A stretch of DNA of 64,000 nt from Streptomyces cinnamoneus (GTDB lineage Bacteria > Actinomycetota > Actinomycetes > Streptomycetales > Streptomycetaceae): the NCBI RefSeq assembly GCF_002939475.1, contig NZ_PKFQ01000001.1, positions 3,717,001 to 3,781,000 of the forward strand, written 5' to 3'. This document shows positions 53,265 to 63,043 of this stretch, one piece after another. How positions within the stretch are numbered: the stretch's first letter is position 1; each line of letters starts with the position of its first letter. A program made the translations under genes and the position numbers. The notes below the pieces were generated by a model. That model was not told the origin of the DNA. It did no database searches and saw only the letters and a program-made list of their open reading frames with translations.

Positions 53265-54154
53265 CCGCTTCACCTTCCGTATTGGAGGCCGTGTCATGGG
53301 GGGTGGCGCTGTGTGCCGTGGCCGCCGTGGGGGCAGCGGTACGGGCCCGCCCGGGGCTGCGGCGGGCCCGGCTCCTGCTTGCGGGCGGGGGCGTGGCGGG
53401 AAGCGGCGGCGGGCCGGAAGCGCTCGCCCGGCTGGGTGATTGGGGCGAACGCCTGCGGCGGGCTGGAGGGGCGAGACGTGAGTTGCTCTGCCTTCCGGTC
53501 GGGTGTGCCGTCGCCCTGATGGGCTCGTCGGTCCTGCCGGTGATCGCGGCGGCGCTGGCCGTGCCGCTCGTCCGCCGCTGGCTGGTGGCGCGACACCGGC
53601 GGTGCGAACGGGAACGGTGCGAGGCGGCGGTGATCGACATGTGCGGCACCGTCGCGGGCGAGCTGAGAGCAGGCCGGCAGCCCGGCGAAGCCATGGCGGG
53701 GCTGACGGGGGCGGCGCTGGGGCCGGGCTGGCCGGCGGTGCCCGCGGCGGCCCGGTTCGGGGGTGATGTGCCGGACGCGCTGCGGCAGGCCGCGCTCGCA
53801 CCGGGGGCCGAGGGGCTCAACGGCGTGGCCGCCTGCTGGCGGGTGGCGGTCGACGGAGGCGCCGGGCTGGCCGCCGGCTTGGAGCGGGTCGCGGCGGCGC
53901 TGGCCGCCGAGCGGGACCAGCGGGAGGAGCTGAGCGCCCAGTTGACGGGCACGAGGTCCACCGCCGTGATGCTCGCGCTGCTCCCGGCCCTCGCCCTCGC
54001 GATGGGGAGTGCGCTGGGCGCCGGTCCTCTGAGGGTGCTGCTGCACACCCCGGCCGGGCTCGGCTGTCTCGCCCTCGGCGGCCTGCTCGAAGCGGCGGGC
54101 ATCGCCTGGACGGGGCGGATCGTCCAGGCCGCCGAGCGGCCGGGCGCGGGTTGA
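53261..54154 (+). CDS. tadB: TadB-like type II secretion F-domain membrane protein
   Basis: 297-aa membrane protein: N-terminal helices, a cytosolic T2SSF domain (about 125-230: VIDMCGTVAGELRAGRQPGE, LERVAAALAAERDQREELSA) and C-terminal helices (AVMLALLPALALAMGSALGA). Platform protein for the tad machine with TadA and TadC. ATG overlaps the tadA stop (ATGA). Confidence 0.9.
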   Translation: MTASPSVLEAVSWGVALCAVAAVGAAVRARPGLRRARLLLAGGGVAGSGGGPEALARLGDWGERLRRAGGARRELLCLPVGCAVALMGSSVLPVIAAALAVPLVRRWLVARHRRCERERCEAAVIDMCGTVAGELRAGRQPGEAMAGLTGAALGPGWPAVPAAARFGGDVPDALRQAALAPGAEGLNGVAACWRVAVDGGAGLAAGLERVAAALAAERDQREELSAQLTGTRSTAVMLALLPALALAMGSALGAGPLRVLLHTPAGLGCLALGGLLEAAGIAWTGRIVQAAERPGAG

Positions 54155-54212
54155 GGACATGAAGAGGGGACGCAGGGCATGTGGCCGGTGACACGAGAGG
54201 GGGAGACGGGAG

Positions 54213-55022
54213 ATGCGGACAGAACTTGTCCACAGCCTGTGGGCGGTGATGCTGGCCGTGGCCGCGACAGCGTGTGTGGTGGTCATGGGGCGTCGGGTGC
54301 GTGCCAGAAGGTCGGCTCGTCGCCGTGGTGCGGCGCTCTTCGGGGAACGAGCGGTGGCGAGCCGGGGCGGTCGGCGACGCCAGTGGCCGGGCCGGGGTGG
54401 TGTGGCGAGAGGCGGCAGGTTGCCTGTCGTGGCGGCCGGGGCCGGCGGCGTCGCATGCGTCGCGTTCACAGTGGGGGTCTCCGGCTGTGTGGTCACGCTT
54501 GTCGCGACCGCGTACGTCCTGTGGAGGCGGCGGAGGAAGACCGCGCGAGCTGAGGGAGAGGTCACGGCGGAGGAAGCGGCGACGCAGCTTCCCCTGGCAG
54601 CCGATCTCCTGGCCGCGTGTCTGGCGGCCGGCGCGAGCCCCCGGGAGGCCGCCGAAGCGGTCGGGGGCTCACTGGGCGGCCCGGTCGGCGAGCGGCTGGC
54701 CCAGGCTGCCGCCGAGGTCCGGCTCGGCGGTGAGCCCGCCACGGCCTGGGGGCGGCTGGGAAGCGTGCCCGGGGCGGCAGGGCTGGCCCGCTGCCTGGAA
54801 CGGGCACAGGCCACGGGCGTTCCCGCGGTCGAGCCGATGTCGCGACTGGCCGAGCGGCTGCGTGCCGAGCAGGGCAGGGCGGCGGCCATCCGGGCCCGGC
54901 GCGCGGGGGTTCTGGCCACCGCCCCACTGGGTCTGTGCTTCCTGCCCGCATTCCTGACGGTCGGTGTGGTGCCCGTGGTCATCGGACTGGCGAGTGGGCT
55001 CATGCGCGGCACCGGGCCGTGA
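54213..55022 (+). CDS. tadC: TadC-like type II secretion F-domain membrane protein
   Basis: 269-aa platform protein: membrane helices near the start (VMLAVAATACVVVM; VACVAFTVGVSGCVVTLVAT), a T2SSF domain (about 125-225: QLPLAADLLAACLAAGASPR, SRLAERLRAEQGRAAAIRAR) and terminal helices LGLCFLPAFLTVGVVPVVIG. ATG 54213 with GGGGGAGACGGGAG upstream. Follows tadB after 58 bp. Confidence 0.9.
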   Translation: MRTELVHSLWAVMLAVAATACVVVMGRRVRARRSARRRGAALFGERAVASRGGRRRQWPGRGGVARGGRLPVVAAGAGGVACVAFTVGVSGCVVTLVATAYVLWRRRRKTARAEGEVTAEEAATQLPLAADLLAACLAAGASPREAAEAVGGSLGGPVGERLAQAAAEVRLGGEPATAWGRLGSVPGAAGLARCLERAQATGVPAVEPMSRLAERLRAEQGRAAAIRARRAGVLATAPLGLCFLPAFLTVGVVPVVIGLASGLMRGTGP

Positions 55023-55228
55023 CGCCACGGCGACGGACGGAGATTGACGTGGTGGCAGAACGGGCGGCGGGCGAAGCCGGGAGGGAGAGCGAGCAGACGA
55101 ACCAGGCTGAAGCGGTCGGGACGCGGACCCGTCGAGACACGGACGGCGGGCTGGGACAAGGGATCCAGGACGTCAACTGGTGGCGACTGGTGGCAGAAGA
55201 GGCAGACGGACAAGGCGGGGGAGTGGCA

Positions 55229-55486
55229 ATGGCAGCGATGACGGAAACGACCGCGATGGCGGCAGCGCCGACGGGTGCGACGGTGAAGGCGACGTCGTGG
55301 TGGTCGCGTCGGCGAGCCCGGCTGAGGGCGGACGCCGGGCAGGCCGGTATGACCACCGCCGAGTACGCGGTGGGGACTTTGGCGGCGTGTGCGCTCGCGG
55401 CGGTGCTCTACAAGGTGGTCACCAGCGGTGCGGTGAGCGGCGCGCTCCAGCAGCTGATCGTCAGGGCGCTCCATGCGACGTTCTGA
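55229..55486 (+). CDS. DUF4244 Flp-type pilin candidate
   Basis: 85-aa protein whose second half, DAGQAGMTTAEYAVGTLAAC then ALAAVLYKVVTSGAVSGALQ, has the type IV/Flp pilin pattern: a processing site at G-x(2)-TTAEY with the Glu at +5 and a hydrophobic helix. Probably the major pilin. ATG 55229 with GGGGGAG upstream is preferred; codon use of the longer frame back to GTG 55019 is not gene-like. Confidence 0.85.
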   Translation: MAAMTETTAMAAAPTGATVKATSWWSRRRARLRADAGQAGMTTAEYAVGTLAACALAAVLYKVVTSGAVSGALQQLIVRALHATF

Positions 55487-55817
55487 CGACGGCTATGTGA
55501 CCGCCGAGACCGCGGTGGTGCTGCCGACGTTGACGCTGCTCGCCCTGGCCCTGGTCTGGGCGCTGATGGCTGCGGCCGCGCAGATCCAGTGCGTGGACGC
55601 GGCCCGGGCGGGAGCGAGGGCGGCGGCCCGGTCCGACCCTCCGGCGACCGCCGTCGCCGCGGCCCGGGCGGCGGCTCCGCGCGGCGCCCGGGTCGGGCTG
55701 GCCCGGGAGGGCGACCTCGTGCGGGTGCGGGTCGAGTCCCGGGCAGCGGGCCCCGGTCCACTGGCGGTGTCGCTGCGGGGAGAGGCGGTGGCTCTTGCAG
55801 AGGAGACGGTGGGGTGA
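55473..55817 (+). CDS. TadE-like minor pilin
   Basis: 114-aa TadE family protein: DDGYVTAETAVVLPTLTLLA with the pseudopilin-type Glu, then LALALVWALMAAAAQIQCVD and an exported domain. ATG overlaps the pilin gene by 14 bp. Minor pilin/adapter of the tad system. Confidence 0.9.
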   Translation: MRRSDDGYVTAETAVVLPTLTLLALALVWALMAAAAQIQCVDAARAGARAAARSDPPATAVAAARAAAPRGARVGLAREGDLVRVRVESRAAGPGPLAVSLRGEAVALAEETVG

Positions 55818-56175
55818 CGCCGGCTCGGCGACGGTGTGGGCGGCGGTAGCGGCGATGGCGCTGTGCGTGGTCTTCACGGCAGTCCTGGCCATGGGGCAGG
55901 CCGTGGCGGCCCGTCACCGTGCCGGAGGAGCGGCGGACCTTGCGGCACTGGCGGCCGCCGACCACGCTCTTTCCGGTGAGCCGGCGGCGTGCGGGCTCGC
56001 CCGGAAGGTGGCGGTGGCGCAGGGCGCCGTGGTGGTGCGGTGCGCGGTGAGCGGCGAGATCGCCGAAGTGGCGGCCGAGGCGAGGGCGGGCCCCTACGCC
56101 GTGCGCGTACGGGCCCGCGCGGGACCGCCGGAAGCTGCGTACGCGCTGCGGAGCGGAGGCGCCGGTCAGGGGTGA
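55795..56175 (+). CDS. TadG/Rv3654c-like secreted pilus-associated protein
   Basis: 126-aa protein: GDAGSATVWAAVAAMALCVV and a single helix, followed by QAVAARHRAGGAADLAALAA, the pattern of Rv3654c-like TadE/G-associated proteins. TTG 55795 is the likely start, overlapping the tadE-like gene by 23 bp with GGAGAGGCGG upstream. Last gene of the cluster, convergent with the helicase. Confidence 0.85.
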   Translation: MQRRRWGDAGSATVWAAVAAMALCVVFTAVLAMGQAVAARHRAGGAADLAALAAADHALSGEPAACGLARKVAVAQGAVVVRCAVSGEIAEVAAEARAGPYAVRVRARAGPPEAAYALRSGGAGQG

Positions 56176-56252
56176 CGCCGGGGGTTCCCTCCTCGGTGGC
56201 CGTCTCCGCCGGAGTCGGGCCCTCAGTAGCTGTACCGGCAGCAGCCGGCTTC

Positions 56253-58862
56253 TTAGCCGGCCTCCTCCGCTGCCGGTCCCTCAACCGAGGGAGGTCCGGC
56301 AGCTGGATGGCCGGACGTTTCCTGTGAAGCGTCGCGGGGGGTGTCCTGCGAAGTCATATCGGACCGGTCCTCCGAGGGATCGCCGGACCGCTCCTTCGAG
56401 GGATCGCCGGAGGTGACTTCCGGAGTTTCGCCGGAGGGCTCGTCCCGGCTTCCGGGTGGATCCTCCGGCCAGGGGGCTGACGAGGGGGCCGACGGGGCGT
56501 CGGCCGGGGCTCCGGCGAGGAGGCGGGTCAGCAGGCGGATGGCGGCTCGTTTGTCGAGCGGGTCGTTGCCGTTGCCGCACTTGGGGGACTGGATGCACGA
56601 CGGACAGCCGGAGTCGCACTCGCAGGAGGCGATCGCCTCGCGGGTGGCCTCCAGCCAGCCGGCGGCCGTGTGGAAGGCGCGTTCGGCGAAGCCGGCGCCG
56701 CCGGGGTGGCCGTCGTAGACGAAGACGGTGGGAAGGAGCGTATCGGGGTGCAGGGGGATGGAGACGCCCCCGATGTCCCAGCGGTCACATGTGGCGAAGA
56801 GGGGGAGTATGCCGATGGAGGCGTGTTCGGCGGCGTGCAGGGCCCCGCCGAGGGCCTCGGGGGTGATGCGGGCGGCGTCGAGCTGGTCCTCGGTGACCGT
56901 CCACCACACGGCCCGGGTGCGCAGCGTGCGAGGCGGCAGGTCCAGCTTGGTCTCGCCGAGCACCTCGCTCGTGATGAGTTTGCGGCGCAGGAAGGAGACC
57001 ACCTGGTTGGTGACCTCGACCGAGCCGAAGCACAGCCGGGCGTCCCCCCAGGGGATCTCGGTGGTGGTCTCCAGGATGGAGATGGCGGTCGTGTCGCGGG
57101 CGGTCGTGGAATAGGGCGGGTCGGCCTGCTCGACCAGGGCGACGGACTGTTCCAGGTCCAGCTGGCGCACGAGGTAGGTGCGGCCTTGGTGGAGATGGAC
57201 GGCGCCCTCGTGGACGGTGGTGTGGGCGGCGGAGGCGTCCACCGTGCCCAGCAGCCGTCCCGTGCCCTCCTCCACGACCTGGACGGGGCGGCCGCCCCCG
57301 CCGCGGATGTCGGTGAGGTCAGCGGCGCGCTCGCGGCGGGTCCAGTGCCAGGCCGCGGCCCGGCGGCGCAGCAGCTTGCGGGCTTCGAGCTGGGAGATCA
57401 CGACCATGGCCTCGGGGCCGAAGAGCGACAGGTCGGACTCGGTGAGCGGCAGTTCCTCGGCGGCCGCGCACAGATGGGGGGCGAGGACGTAGGGGTTGTC
57501 CGGATCGAGGACCGTGGCCTCCACGGGCTGCCGGAACAGGGCCTCTGGGTGGTGGACCAGATAGGTGTCCAGCGGGTCGTCCCGGGCGACGAGCACGGCG
57601 AGCGCGCCCCGGCCGGTGCGGCCCGCGCGGCCGGCCTGCTGCCACAGCGAGGCCCGGGTGCCGGGATAGCCGGAGAGGAGGACGGCGTCGAGGCCGGCGA
57701 CGTCGACGCCCAGCTCCAGGGCGGAGGTGGCGGAGAGGCCGAGCAGTTCGCCGGAGTGCAGGGCGCGCTCGATGGCGCGGCGTTCCTCGGGCAGGTAGCC
57801 GCCGCGGTAGGCGGCGACGCGGGAGGGGAGGGAGCGGTTGACGGCGGCCAGGCGTTCCTGGGCGATCAGGGACACCAGTTCGGCGCCCCGCCGGGAGCGT
57901 ACGAAGGCGACGGTGCGGACGCCCTGGACGGCCAGGTCGGTGAGGAGGTCGGCGGTCTCGGCGGTGGCGGTACGGCGGACGGGGGCGCCGCGCTCGCCGT
58001 GGAGCTCGGTGAGCGGGGGCTCCCACAGGGCGAAGACCAGTTCGCCACGCGGCGAGGCGTCCTCGGTGATCTGGGTGACCGGCACGCCGGTGAGCCGGCT
58101 CGCGGCGGTGGCCGGGTCGGACGCGGTGGCGGAGGCGAGGAGGAAGACCGGGTCCGAGCCGTAGCGGGCGCAGACACGCCGCAGCCGGCGCAGCACCTGG
58201 GCGACGTGCGAGCCGAAGACGCCGCGGTAGGTGTGGCACTCGTCGATGACGACGTAGCGCAGTGCGCGCAGGAAGGAGGCCCATTTGGCGTGGGCGGGCA
58301 GGATCGACAGGTGGAGCATGTCGGGATTGGTGAGGGCGTAGTTCGCGTACTGGCGCACCCACTCCCGTTCCTCGACGGGCGTGTCCCCGTCGTAGACGGC
58401 GGGGCGGACGCTCCTGCCGAGGGGGCCGGCGAGTTCCCGTACGGCGCGGCGCTGGTCGGCGGCCAGGGCCTTGGTGGGGGCGATGTAGAGGGCGGTCGTG
58501 CCGCGACCGTTGGGGGCCTCCGAGCCGTCCAGGAGGGTGCTCAGGACAGGGGCCAGGTACGCGAGGGACTTGCCGGAGGCGGTGCCGGTGGCCACCACCA
58601 CCGATTCGCCCCGCAGGGCGTGCTCGGCCGTGCTCGCCTGGTGGGCCCAGGGCCGGTCGATGCCGGCGGCCCGGATGGCGTCGATGACTTCCGGCCGGAT
58701 CTTCTCGGGCCAGGGGGCATGACGTCCGGGACGAGGGGGCAAGTGCTCCGTATGAGTGATGCGTGCAGCCCGGGCTGCCCCGGCGGTCAGTCGGTCGAGG
58801 ACCGTGCGGGGAGGCGGGTGTACGCCCGCCTCCGGCGGGAGTTGATCGTTGGCCATCGACAT
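56253..58862 (-). CDS. MrfA/Hrq1-type DEAD/DEAH helicase with DUF1998 zinc motif
   Basis: 869-aa superfamily 2 helicase: Walker A ATGTASGKSLAY (91-99), DECH box VVIDECHTYRGVFG, SATASD (motif III) and QQAGRAGRTGRG (motif VI). The C-terminal domain has the four-Cys cluster CECDSGCPSCIQSPKCGNGN characteristic of MrfA (mitomycin repair) and yeast Hrq1. Probable DNA-crosslink repair role by family. The last 90 residues are a Pro/Ser/Asp-rich tail. ATG 58862 or 58856; no strong SD. Divergent from bldG. Confidence 0.93.
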   Translation of the reverse strand: MSMANDQLPPEAGVHPPPRTVLDRLTAGAARAARITHTEHLPPRPGRHAPWPEKIRPEVIDAIRAAGIDRPWAHQASTAEHALRGESVVVATGTASGKSLAYLAPVLSTLLDGSEAPNGRGTTALYIAPTKALAADQRRAVRELAGPLGRSVRPAVYDGDTPVEEREWVRQYANYALTNPDMLHLSILPAHAKWASFLRALRYVVIDECHTYRGVFGSHVAQVLRRLRRVCARYGSDPVFLLASATASDPATAASRLTGVPVTQITEDASPRGELVFALWEPPLTELHGERGAPVRRTATAETADLLTDLAVQGVRTVAFVRSRRGAELVSLIAQERLAAVNRSLPSRVAAYRGGYLPEERRAIERALHSGELLGLSATSALELGVDVAGLDAVLLSGYPGTRASLWQQAGRAGRTGRGALAVLVARDDPLDTYLVHHPEALFRQPVEATVLDPDNPYVLAPHLCAAAEELPLTESDLSLFGPEAMVVISQLEARKLLRRRAAAWHWTRRERAADLTDIRGGGGRPVQVVEEGTGRLLGTVDASAAHTTVHEGAVHLHQGRTYLVRQLDLEQSVALVEQADPPYSTTARDTTAISILETTTEIPWGDARLCFGSVEVTNQVVSFLRRKLITSEVLGETKLDLPPRTLRTRAVWWTVTEDQLDAARITPEALGGALHAAEHASIGILPLFATCDRWDIGGVSIPLHPDTLLPTVFVYDGHPGGAGFAERAFHTAAGWLEATREAIASCECDSGCPSCIQSPKCGNGNDPLDKRAAIRLLTRLLAGAPADAPSAPSSAPWPEDPPGSRDEPSGETPEVTSGDPSKERSGDPSEDRSDMTSQDTPRDASQETSGHPAAGPPSVEGPAAEEAG

Positions 58863-58991
58863 CGAGTGTGTCACTGGGCTGACGGACAATGGCGTCAAGG
58901 CGTCGTGCGCGCCTGCCGGTAAGTGATTGAATGCCATCGCGGCTGCCGATCCATGGGGGGCGACCGCTCGATGCAAGGTGCTGGAGGATCC

Positions 58992-59333
58992 GTGGACCTG
59001 TCCCTGTCGACCGAGACCGTAGGCGACCGTACGGTTGTCCGGGTCGGTGGCGAGATTGATGTGTACACCGCGCCCAAGCTGCGTGAGCAGTTGGTCGAGC
59101 TTGTCAACGACGGCAGCTATCACCTCGTCGTGGACATGGAGGGCGTCGACTTCCTCGACTCCACCGGGCTCGGCGTCCTGGTCGGCGGGCTGAAGCGCGT
59201 ACGGGCCCACGAGGGCTCGCTGCGGCTGGTCTGCAACCAGGAGCGCATTCTCAAGATTTTCCGTATCACCGGCCTGACCAAGGTGTTCCCGATCCACACC
59301 TCGGTCGAGGACGCGGTGCAGGCGACCGACTGA
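58992..59333 (+). CDS. bldG: Anti-sigma factor antagonist BldG
   Basis: 113-aa STAS protein essential for aerial mycelium and antibiotic production in Streptomyces. [20 protein letters not shown] start, the phosphorylatable serine in DFLDSTGLG (Ser57), and [17 protein letters not shown] end are all typical. When dephosphorylated it binds anti-sigma factors and frees their sigma partners. GTG 58992 with GGAGG (58983-58987). The anti-sigma gene follows 169 bp later, as in S. coelicolor. Confidence 0.98.
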   Translation: MDLSLSTETVGDRTVVRVGGEIDVYTAPKLREQLVELVNDGSYHLVVDMEGVDFLDSTGLGVLVGGLKRVRAHEGSLRLVCNQERILKIFRITGLTKVFPIHTSVEDAVQATD

Positions 59334-59502
59334 CGGCCGGGTGGCGGGCCGGCCGCGCTGTCGGCCGTCCGCCCGCCCGACGGCAGCCGCGCAGTCAGGC
59401 ACACAGTCACGCCGGGGGGTTACGGGCGCGAGGGTCCGTCCTCTCTGCGAGTCAGCCCTGGCCCCTGTGGGCGCGAGGGCACGTACCACCGAGGGGGATG
59501 GC

Positions 59503-59973
59503 ATGGCCACCGTCGAACTGCTCTTCAGTGCCCTTCCCGAGCATGTCCGGACGGCCAGGCTCGTCGCGGCCGCGGTGGCGCGCCGGGCCGGGGTCGACGA
59601 GGCCGTTCTGGACGAGGTCCGGCTGGCCGTCGGCGAGGCGTGCTCGCGTGCGGTCGGTCTGCACGTCAACCATGGGATCTCCAGCCCTGTGCGTGTCGTC
59701 CTGACCGAGGACGAGAAGAAGTTCTCCATCGAGGTCGGGGACGAGGCGCCCCGCCCCGTCCCGCTGGCCGTCGCGACCGCCTCCGGTGCGGCCTCGCCCT
59801 CCGGCGTGCCCTCCGCGCCCGCGGGAGCGGAGGACGGCGGTGGTGAGAGCGAGGACGACATGGGTCTCGCCGTCATCAGCGGGCTGGTCGACGACGTCGA
59901 GGTCACGGCCGACGAGGCCGGGGGTCTGATCCGGATGAGCTGGCCGACGACCCCGGCGTCCGTCGCGTCGTAG
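59503..59973 (+). CDS. Anti-sigma factor (HATPase_c) downstream of bldG
   Basis: 156-aa protein of the anti-sigma-factor kinase family: an N-terminal helix region (VRTARLVAAAVARRAGVDEA), then VLDEVRLAVGEACSRAVGLH with an Asn-box-like segment, and a late DMGLAVISGLVDDVEV G2-type motif. It is expected to bind BldG or a sigma factor and may phosphorylate BldG on Ser57. Residues 95-115 are an acidic Ser/Gly/Asp linker. ATG 59503 with GAGGGGG. Confidence 0.93.
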   Translation: MATVELLFSALPEHVRTARLVAAAVARRAGVDEAVLDEVRLAVGEACSRAVGLHVNHGISSPVRVVLTEDEKKFSIEVGDEAPRPVPLAVATASGAASPSGVPSAPAGAEDGGGESEDDMGLAVISGLVDDVEVTADEAGGLIRMSWPTTPASVAS

Positions 59974-60349
59974 AGGATCCCGCGTCTCTGGCGTCACCGC
60001 CGTAGAGGACCACCGCGTTCCCAGCGCCGCAGTGGCCGTTTCCCCCTCCCCTGGGGTCACCACAGCTCGTTTCCGCGCCTAGCGTCCTCTTGTCGGCCTA
60101 AGGCCCCGGATCCCCGTCCAGGGCCGTCAGGCAAGGCCGGCAAGGCGCTGGTCCCTGGCGGCAGGAGCCAGAGTGGCCGGGCAGTGCCGGCTGCCGGGGT
60201 GTGGGTGCCGCAGTGCCACTCTTGCGGTGCTCAGCGCATTTCCGTAGTTCTGCCTGCCTCGAATGGCGTAAGCAGGGTGGCTGATCCGGTTTTTCGCGCC
60301 GGGCGTAGGTGACGGGAATGCGTTTCGTGGGGTCCGCCAAGGGCGCCAC

Positions 60350-60376
60350 GGATCTTCACGAGGGATCTTCACGAGC
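60350..60376. repeat. 13-bp tandem repeat in hppA upstream region
   Basis: GGATCTTCACGAG appears twice in a row within the 637-bp spacer 59974-60610. The spacer is moderately AT-rich near 60380-60530 and probably holds the hppA promoter; I see no riboswitch fold I recognise. Confidence 0.6.
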
Positions 60377-60610
60377 GAACACCGGGAGATCGATTACGCC
60401 GCGGGCCGCCTCCGCGGTCCTCCGTATTCACGCATTCGATCTTCACTTTCCTTCAGTCGAGCAGACTCATTCCGTTTCCCGCGCTCTGTTTTGATCTCGC
60501 CATGCTCCCTACAATCCGTCCATCTTGAGCTCAGGACGCCTGAGCGTGGCGGCTGTTCTCGCGGTCGCGGGTCAGCTGCGCGCCCATGTGCCAAACGTCA
60601 AGGAGGACGA

Positions 60611-63004
60611 ATGGCGGGGCCTCTTACCCCTGAACAGGTGGACTCCACTCAAAGACTCGCCGTCGAACTGACCAGCGGCAATCGCACCCTGATCATGGTG
60701 ATCGCGGTCGTCGCCGTCGCGGCGCTCGCGGTGGCCGTGGTGCTGGTGCGTCAGGTGCTGTCGGCAGGCGAGGGCACCGACCGCATGAAGGAAATCGCCG
60801 CGGCGGTACAGGAAGGTGCCAACGCCTACCTCGCCCGGCAGTTGCGCACGCTCGGCGTCTTCGCCGCGATCGTGTTCTTCCTGCTCATGCTGCTGCCGGC
60901 CGACAACTGGTCGCAGCGCGCGGGACGTTCGGTCTTCTTCCTGGTAGGCGCGCTCTTCTCGGCGGCCACCGGCTATATCGGCATGTGGCTCGCGGTGCGC
61001 AGCAACGTGCGGGTCGCCGCGGCCGCGCGCGAGGCCACGCCCGCCGAGGGGGAGCCCGAGAAGGACCTGACCGCCGTCTCGCACAAGGCCATGAAGATCG
61101 CGTTCCGCACGGGCGGGGTCGTCGGCATGTTCACCGTCGGCCTCGGCCTGCTGGGCGCCTCGTGCGTGGTGCTGGTGTACGCGGCGGACGCTCCCAAGGT
61201 GCTGGAGGGCTTCGGCTTCGGTGCGGCGCTGCTGGCGATGTTCATGAGGGTCGGCGGCGGCATCTTCACCAAGGCCGCGGACGTCGGCGCCGACCTGGTC
61301 GGCAAGGTCGAGCAGGGCATCCCCGAGGACGACCCCCGCAACGCCGCCACCATCGCGGACAACGTCGGGGACAACGTCGGCGACTGCGCGGGCATGGCGG
61401 CCGACCTCTTCGAGTCGTACGCCGTCACGCTCGTCGCCGCGCTGATCCTCGGCAAGGCGGCCTTCGGCGACTCGGGGCTCGCCTTCCCGCTGCTCGTGCC
61501 CGCCATCGGCGTGATCACGGCGATGATCGGCATCTTCGCGGTCGCACCGCGCCGCAGCGACCGCAGCGGCATGAGCGCGATCAACCGGGGTTTCTTCATC
61601 TCGGCCGTCATCTCCCTCGTCCTGGTGGCGGTGGCCGTGTTCGCCTACCTGCCCTCCGACTACGCGGACTTGAAGGGCATCACCGACGAGACCGTGCGCG
61701 GCCACGACGGCGACCCGCGTGTCCTCGCGCTCGTCGCGGTCGCCATCGGCATCGTGCTGGCGGCGCTCATCCAGCAGCTCACCGGCTACTTCACGGAGAC
61801 CAGCCGGCGTCCGGTGCGGGACATTGGAAAGACGTCCCTCACCGGCCCCGCGACCGTCGTCCTCGCCGGCATCTCCGTCGGCCTGGAGTCCGCGGTCTAC
61901 TCGGCGGTGCTCATCGCCCTGGCCGTCTACGGCGCCTTTCTGCTGGGCGGCACGTCGATCATGCTGGCGCTGTTCGCCGTGGCGCTGGCGGGGACGGGTC
62001 TGCTGACCACGGTGGGCGTCATCGTCGCCATGGACACCTTCGGGCCGGTCTCCGACAACGCCCAGGGCATCGCGGAGATGTCCGGGGACGTCGAGGGCGC
62101 GGGCGCGCAGGTGCTCACCGACCTCGACGCTGTCGGCAACACCACCAAGGCGATCACCAAGGGCATCGCCATCGCCACGGCCGTCCTGGCGGCGTCCGCA
62201 CTCTTCGGCTCGTACCGCGACGCGATCGCCACCGCGGTACAGGACGTGCACGCAAAGTCCGGGGAGATGGGCTTGAGTCTGGACATCTCGCAGCCCAACA
62301 ACCTCGTGGGGCTCGTGCTCGGCGCGGCCGTCGTCTTCCTCTTCTCCGGGCTGGCCATCAACGCGGTCTCGCGCTCGGCGGGCTCGGTCGTCTACGAGGT
62401 GCGCAGGCAGTTCCGTGAGCACCCCGGGATCATGGACTACACCGAAAAGCCCGAGTACGGGCGCGTGGTGGACATCTGCACCAAGGACGCGTTGCGCGAA
62501 CTGGCCACGCCCGGGTTGCTCGCCGTCATGGCGCCCATCGCGGTGGGCTTCTCGCTCGGCGTCGGGGCGCTCGGTTCGTATCTGGCGGGCGCCATCGGTA
62601 CGGGCACACTGATGGCAGTCTTCCTCGCCAACTCCGGTGGCGCCTGGGACAACGCGAAGAAACTGGTGGAGGACGGGCACCACGGAGGCAAGGGAAGCGA
62701 GGCGCATGCGGCGACGGTCATCGGTGACACGGTCGGCGACCCGTTCAAGGACACCGCCGGTCCGGCGATCAACCCGCTGCTGAAGGTGATGAACCTGGTG
62801 GCGTTGCTGATCGCGCCGGCAGTGGTGAAGTTCTCGTACGGTGCCGACGCCAGCAGGGGAGTGAGAATCGGCGTCGCCGCGCTGGCAATTGTCGTCATCG
62901 TCGCAGCGGTGTACGTCTCCAAGCGGCGCGGTGTCGCGGTGGACGGCGACGACGGGAACGCCGAACGGGCGGCGAAGCCGGTGGATCCGGCGGTGGTGTC
63001 CTGA
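60611..63004 (+). CDS. hppA: Membrane-bound H+-translocating pyrophosphatase
   Basis: 797-aa, 15-17-helix proton pump driven by PPi hydrolysis. The PPi/Mg sites are intact: GGGIFTKAADVGADLVGKVE, DNVGDNVGDCAGMAADLFES and a C-terminal GDTVGDPFKDTAGPAINPLL. GNTTKAITKG carries Lys where K+-dependent enzymes have Ala, the signature of the K+-independent class. ATG 60611 behind AAGGAGG is clear. Likely supplies or dissipates proton motive force and recycles PPi. Confidence 0.97.
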   Translation: MAGPLTPEQVDSTQRLAVELTSGNRTLIMVIAVVAVAALAVAVVLVRQVLSAGEGTDRMKEIAAAVQEGANAYLARQLRTLGVFAAIVFFLLMLLPADNWSQRAGRSVFFLVGALFSAATGYIGMWLAVRSNVRVAAAAREATPAEGEPEKDLTAVSHKAMKIAFRTGGVVGMFTVGLGLLGASCVVLVYAADAPKVLEGFGFGAALLAMFMRVGGGIFTKAADVGADLVGKVEQGIPEDDPRNAATIADNVGDNVGDCAGMAADLFESYAVTLVAALILGKAAFGDSGLAFPLLVPAIGVITAMIGIFAVAPRRSDRSGMSAINRGFFISAVISLVLVAVAVFAYLPSDYADLKGITDETVRGHDGDPRVLALVAVAIGIVLAALIQQLTGYFTETSRRPVRDIGKTSLTGPATVVLAGISVGLESAVYSAVLIALAVYGAFLLGGTSIMLALFAVALAGTGLLTTVGVIVAMDTFGPVSDNAQGIAEMSGDVEGAGAQVLTDLDAVGNTTKAITKGIAIATAVLAASALFGSYRDAIATAVQDVHAKSGEMGLSLDISQPNNLVGLVLGAAVVFLFSGLAINAVSRSAGSVVYEVRRQFREHPGIMDYTEKPEYGRVVDICTKDALRELATPGLLAVMAPIAVGFSLGVGALGSYLAGAIGTGTLMAVFLANSGGAWDNAKKLVEDGHHGGKGSEAHAATVIGDTVGDPFKDTAGPAINPLLKVMNLVALLIAPAVVKFSYGADASRGVRIGVAALAIVVIVAAVYVSKRRGVAVDGDDGNAERAAKPVDPAVVS

Positions 63005-63043
63005 CGCGGTCGGACAGCTGACGGCCGCTCACCGGAAAGAGCC

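Noticed and set aside
54226..54234. A second TTGTCCACA near the tadC start.
   Set aside because: It encodes LVHS within the tadC reading frame and is explained by coding.
60572..62707. A 711-codon minus-strand frame across hppA.
   Set aside because: His/Arg/Asp-rich translation typical of antisense frames; hppA on the + strand is unmistakable.
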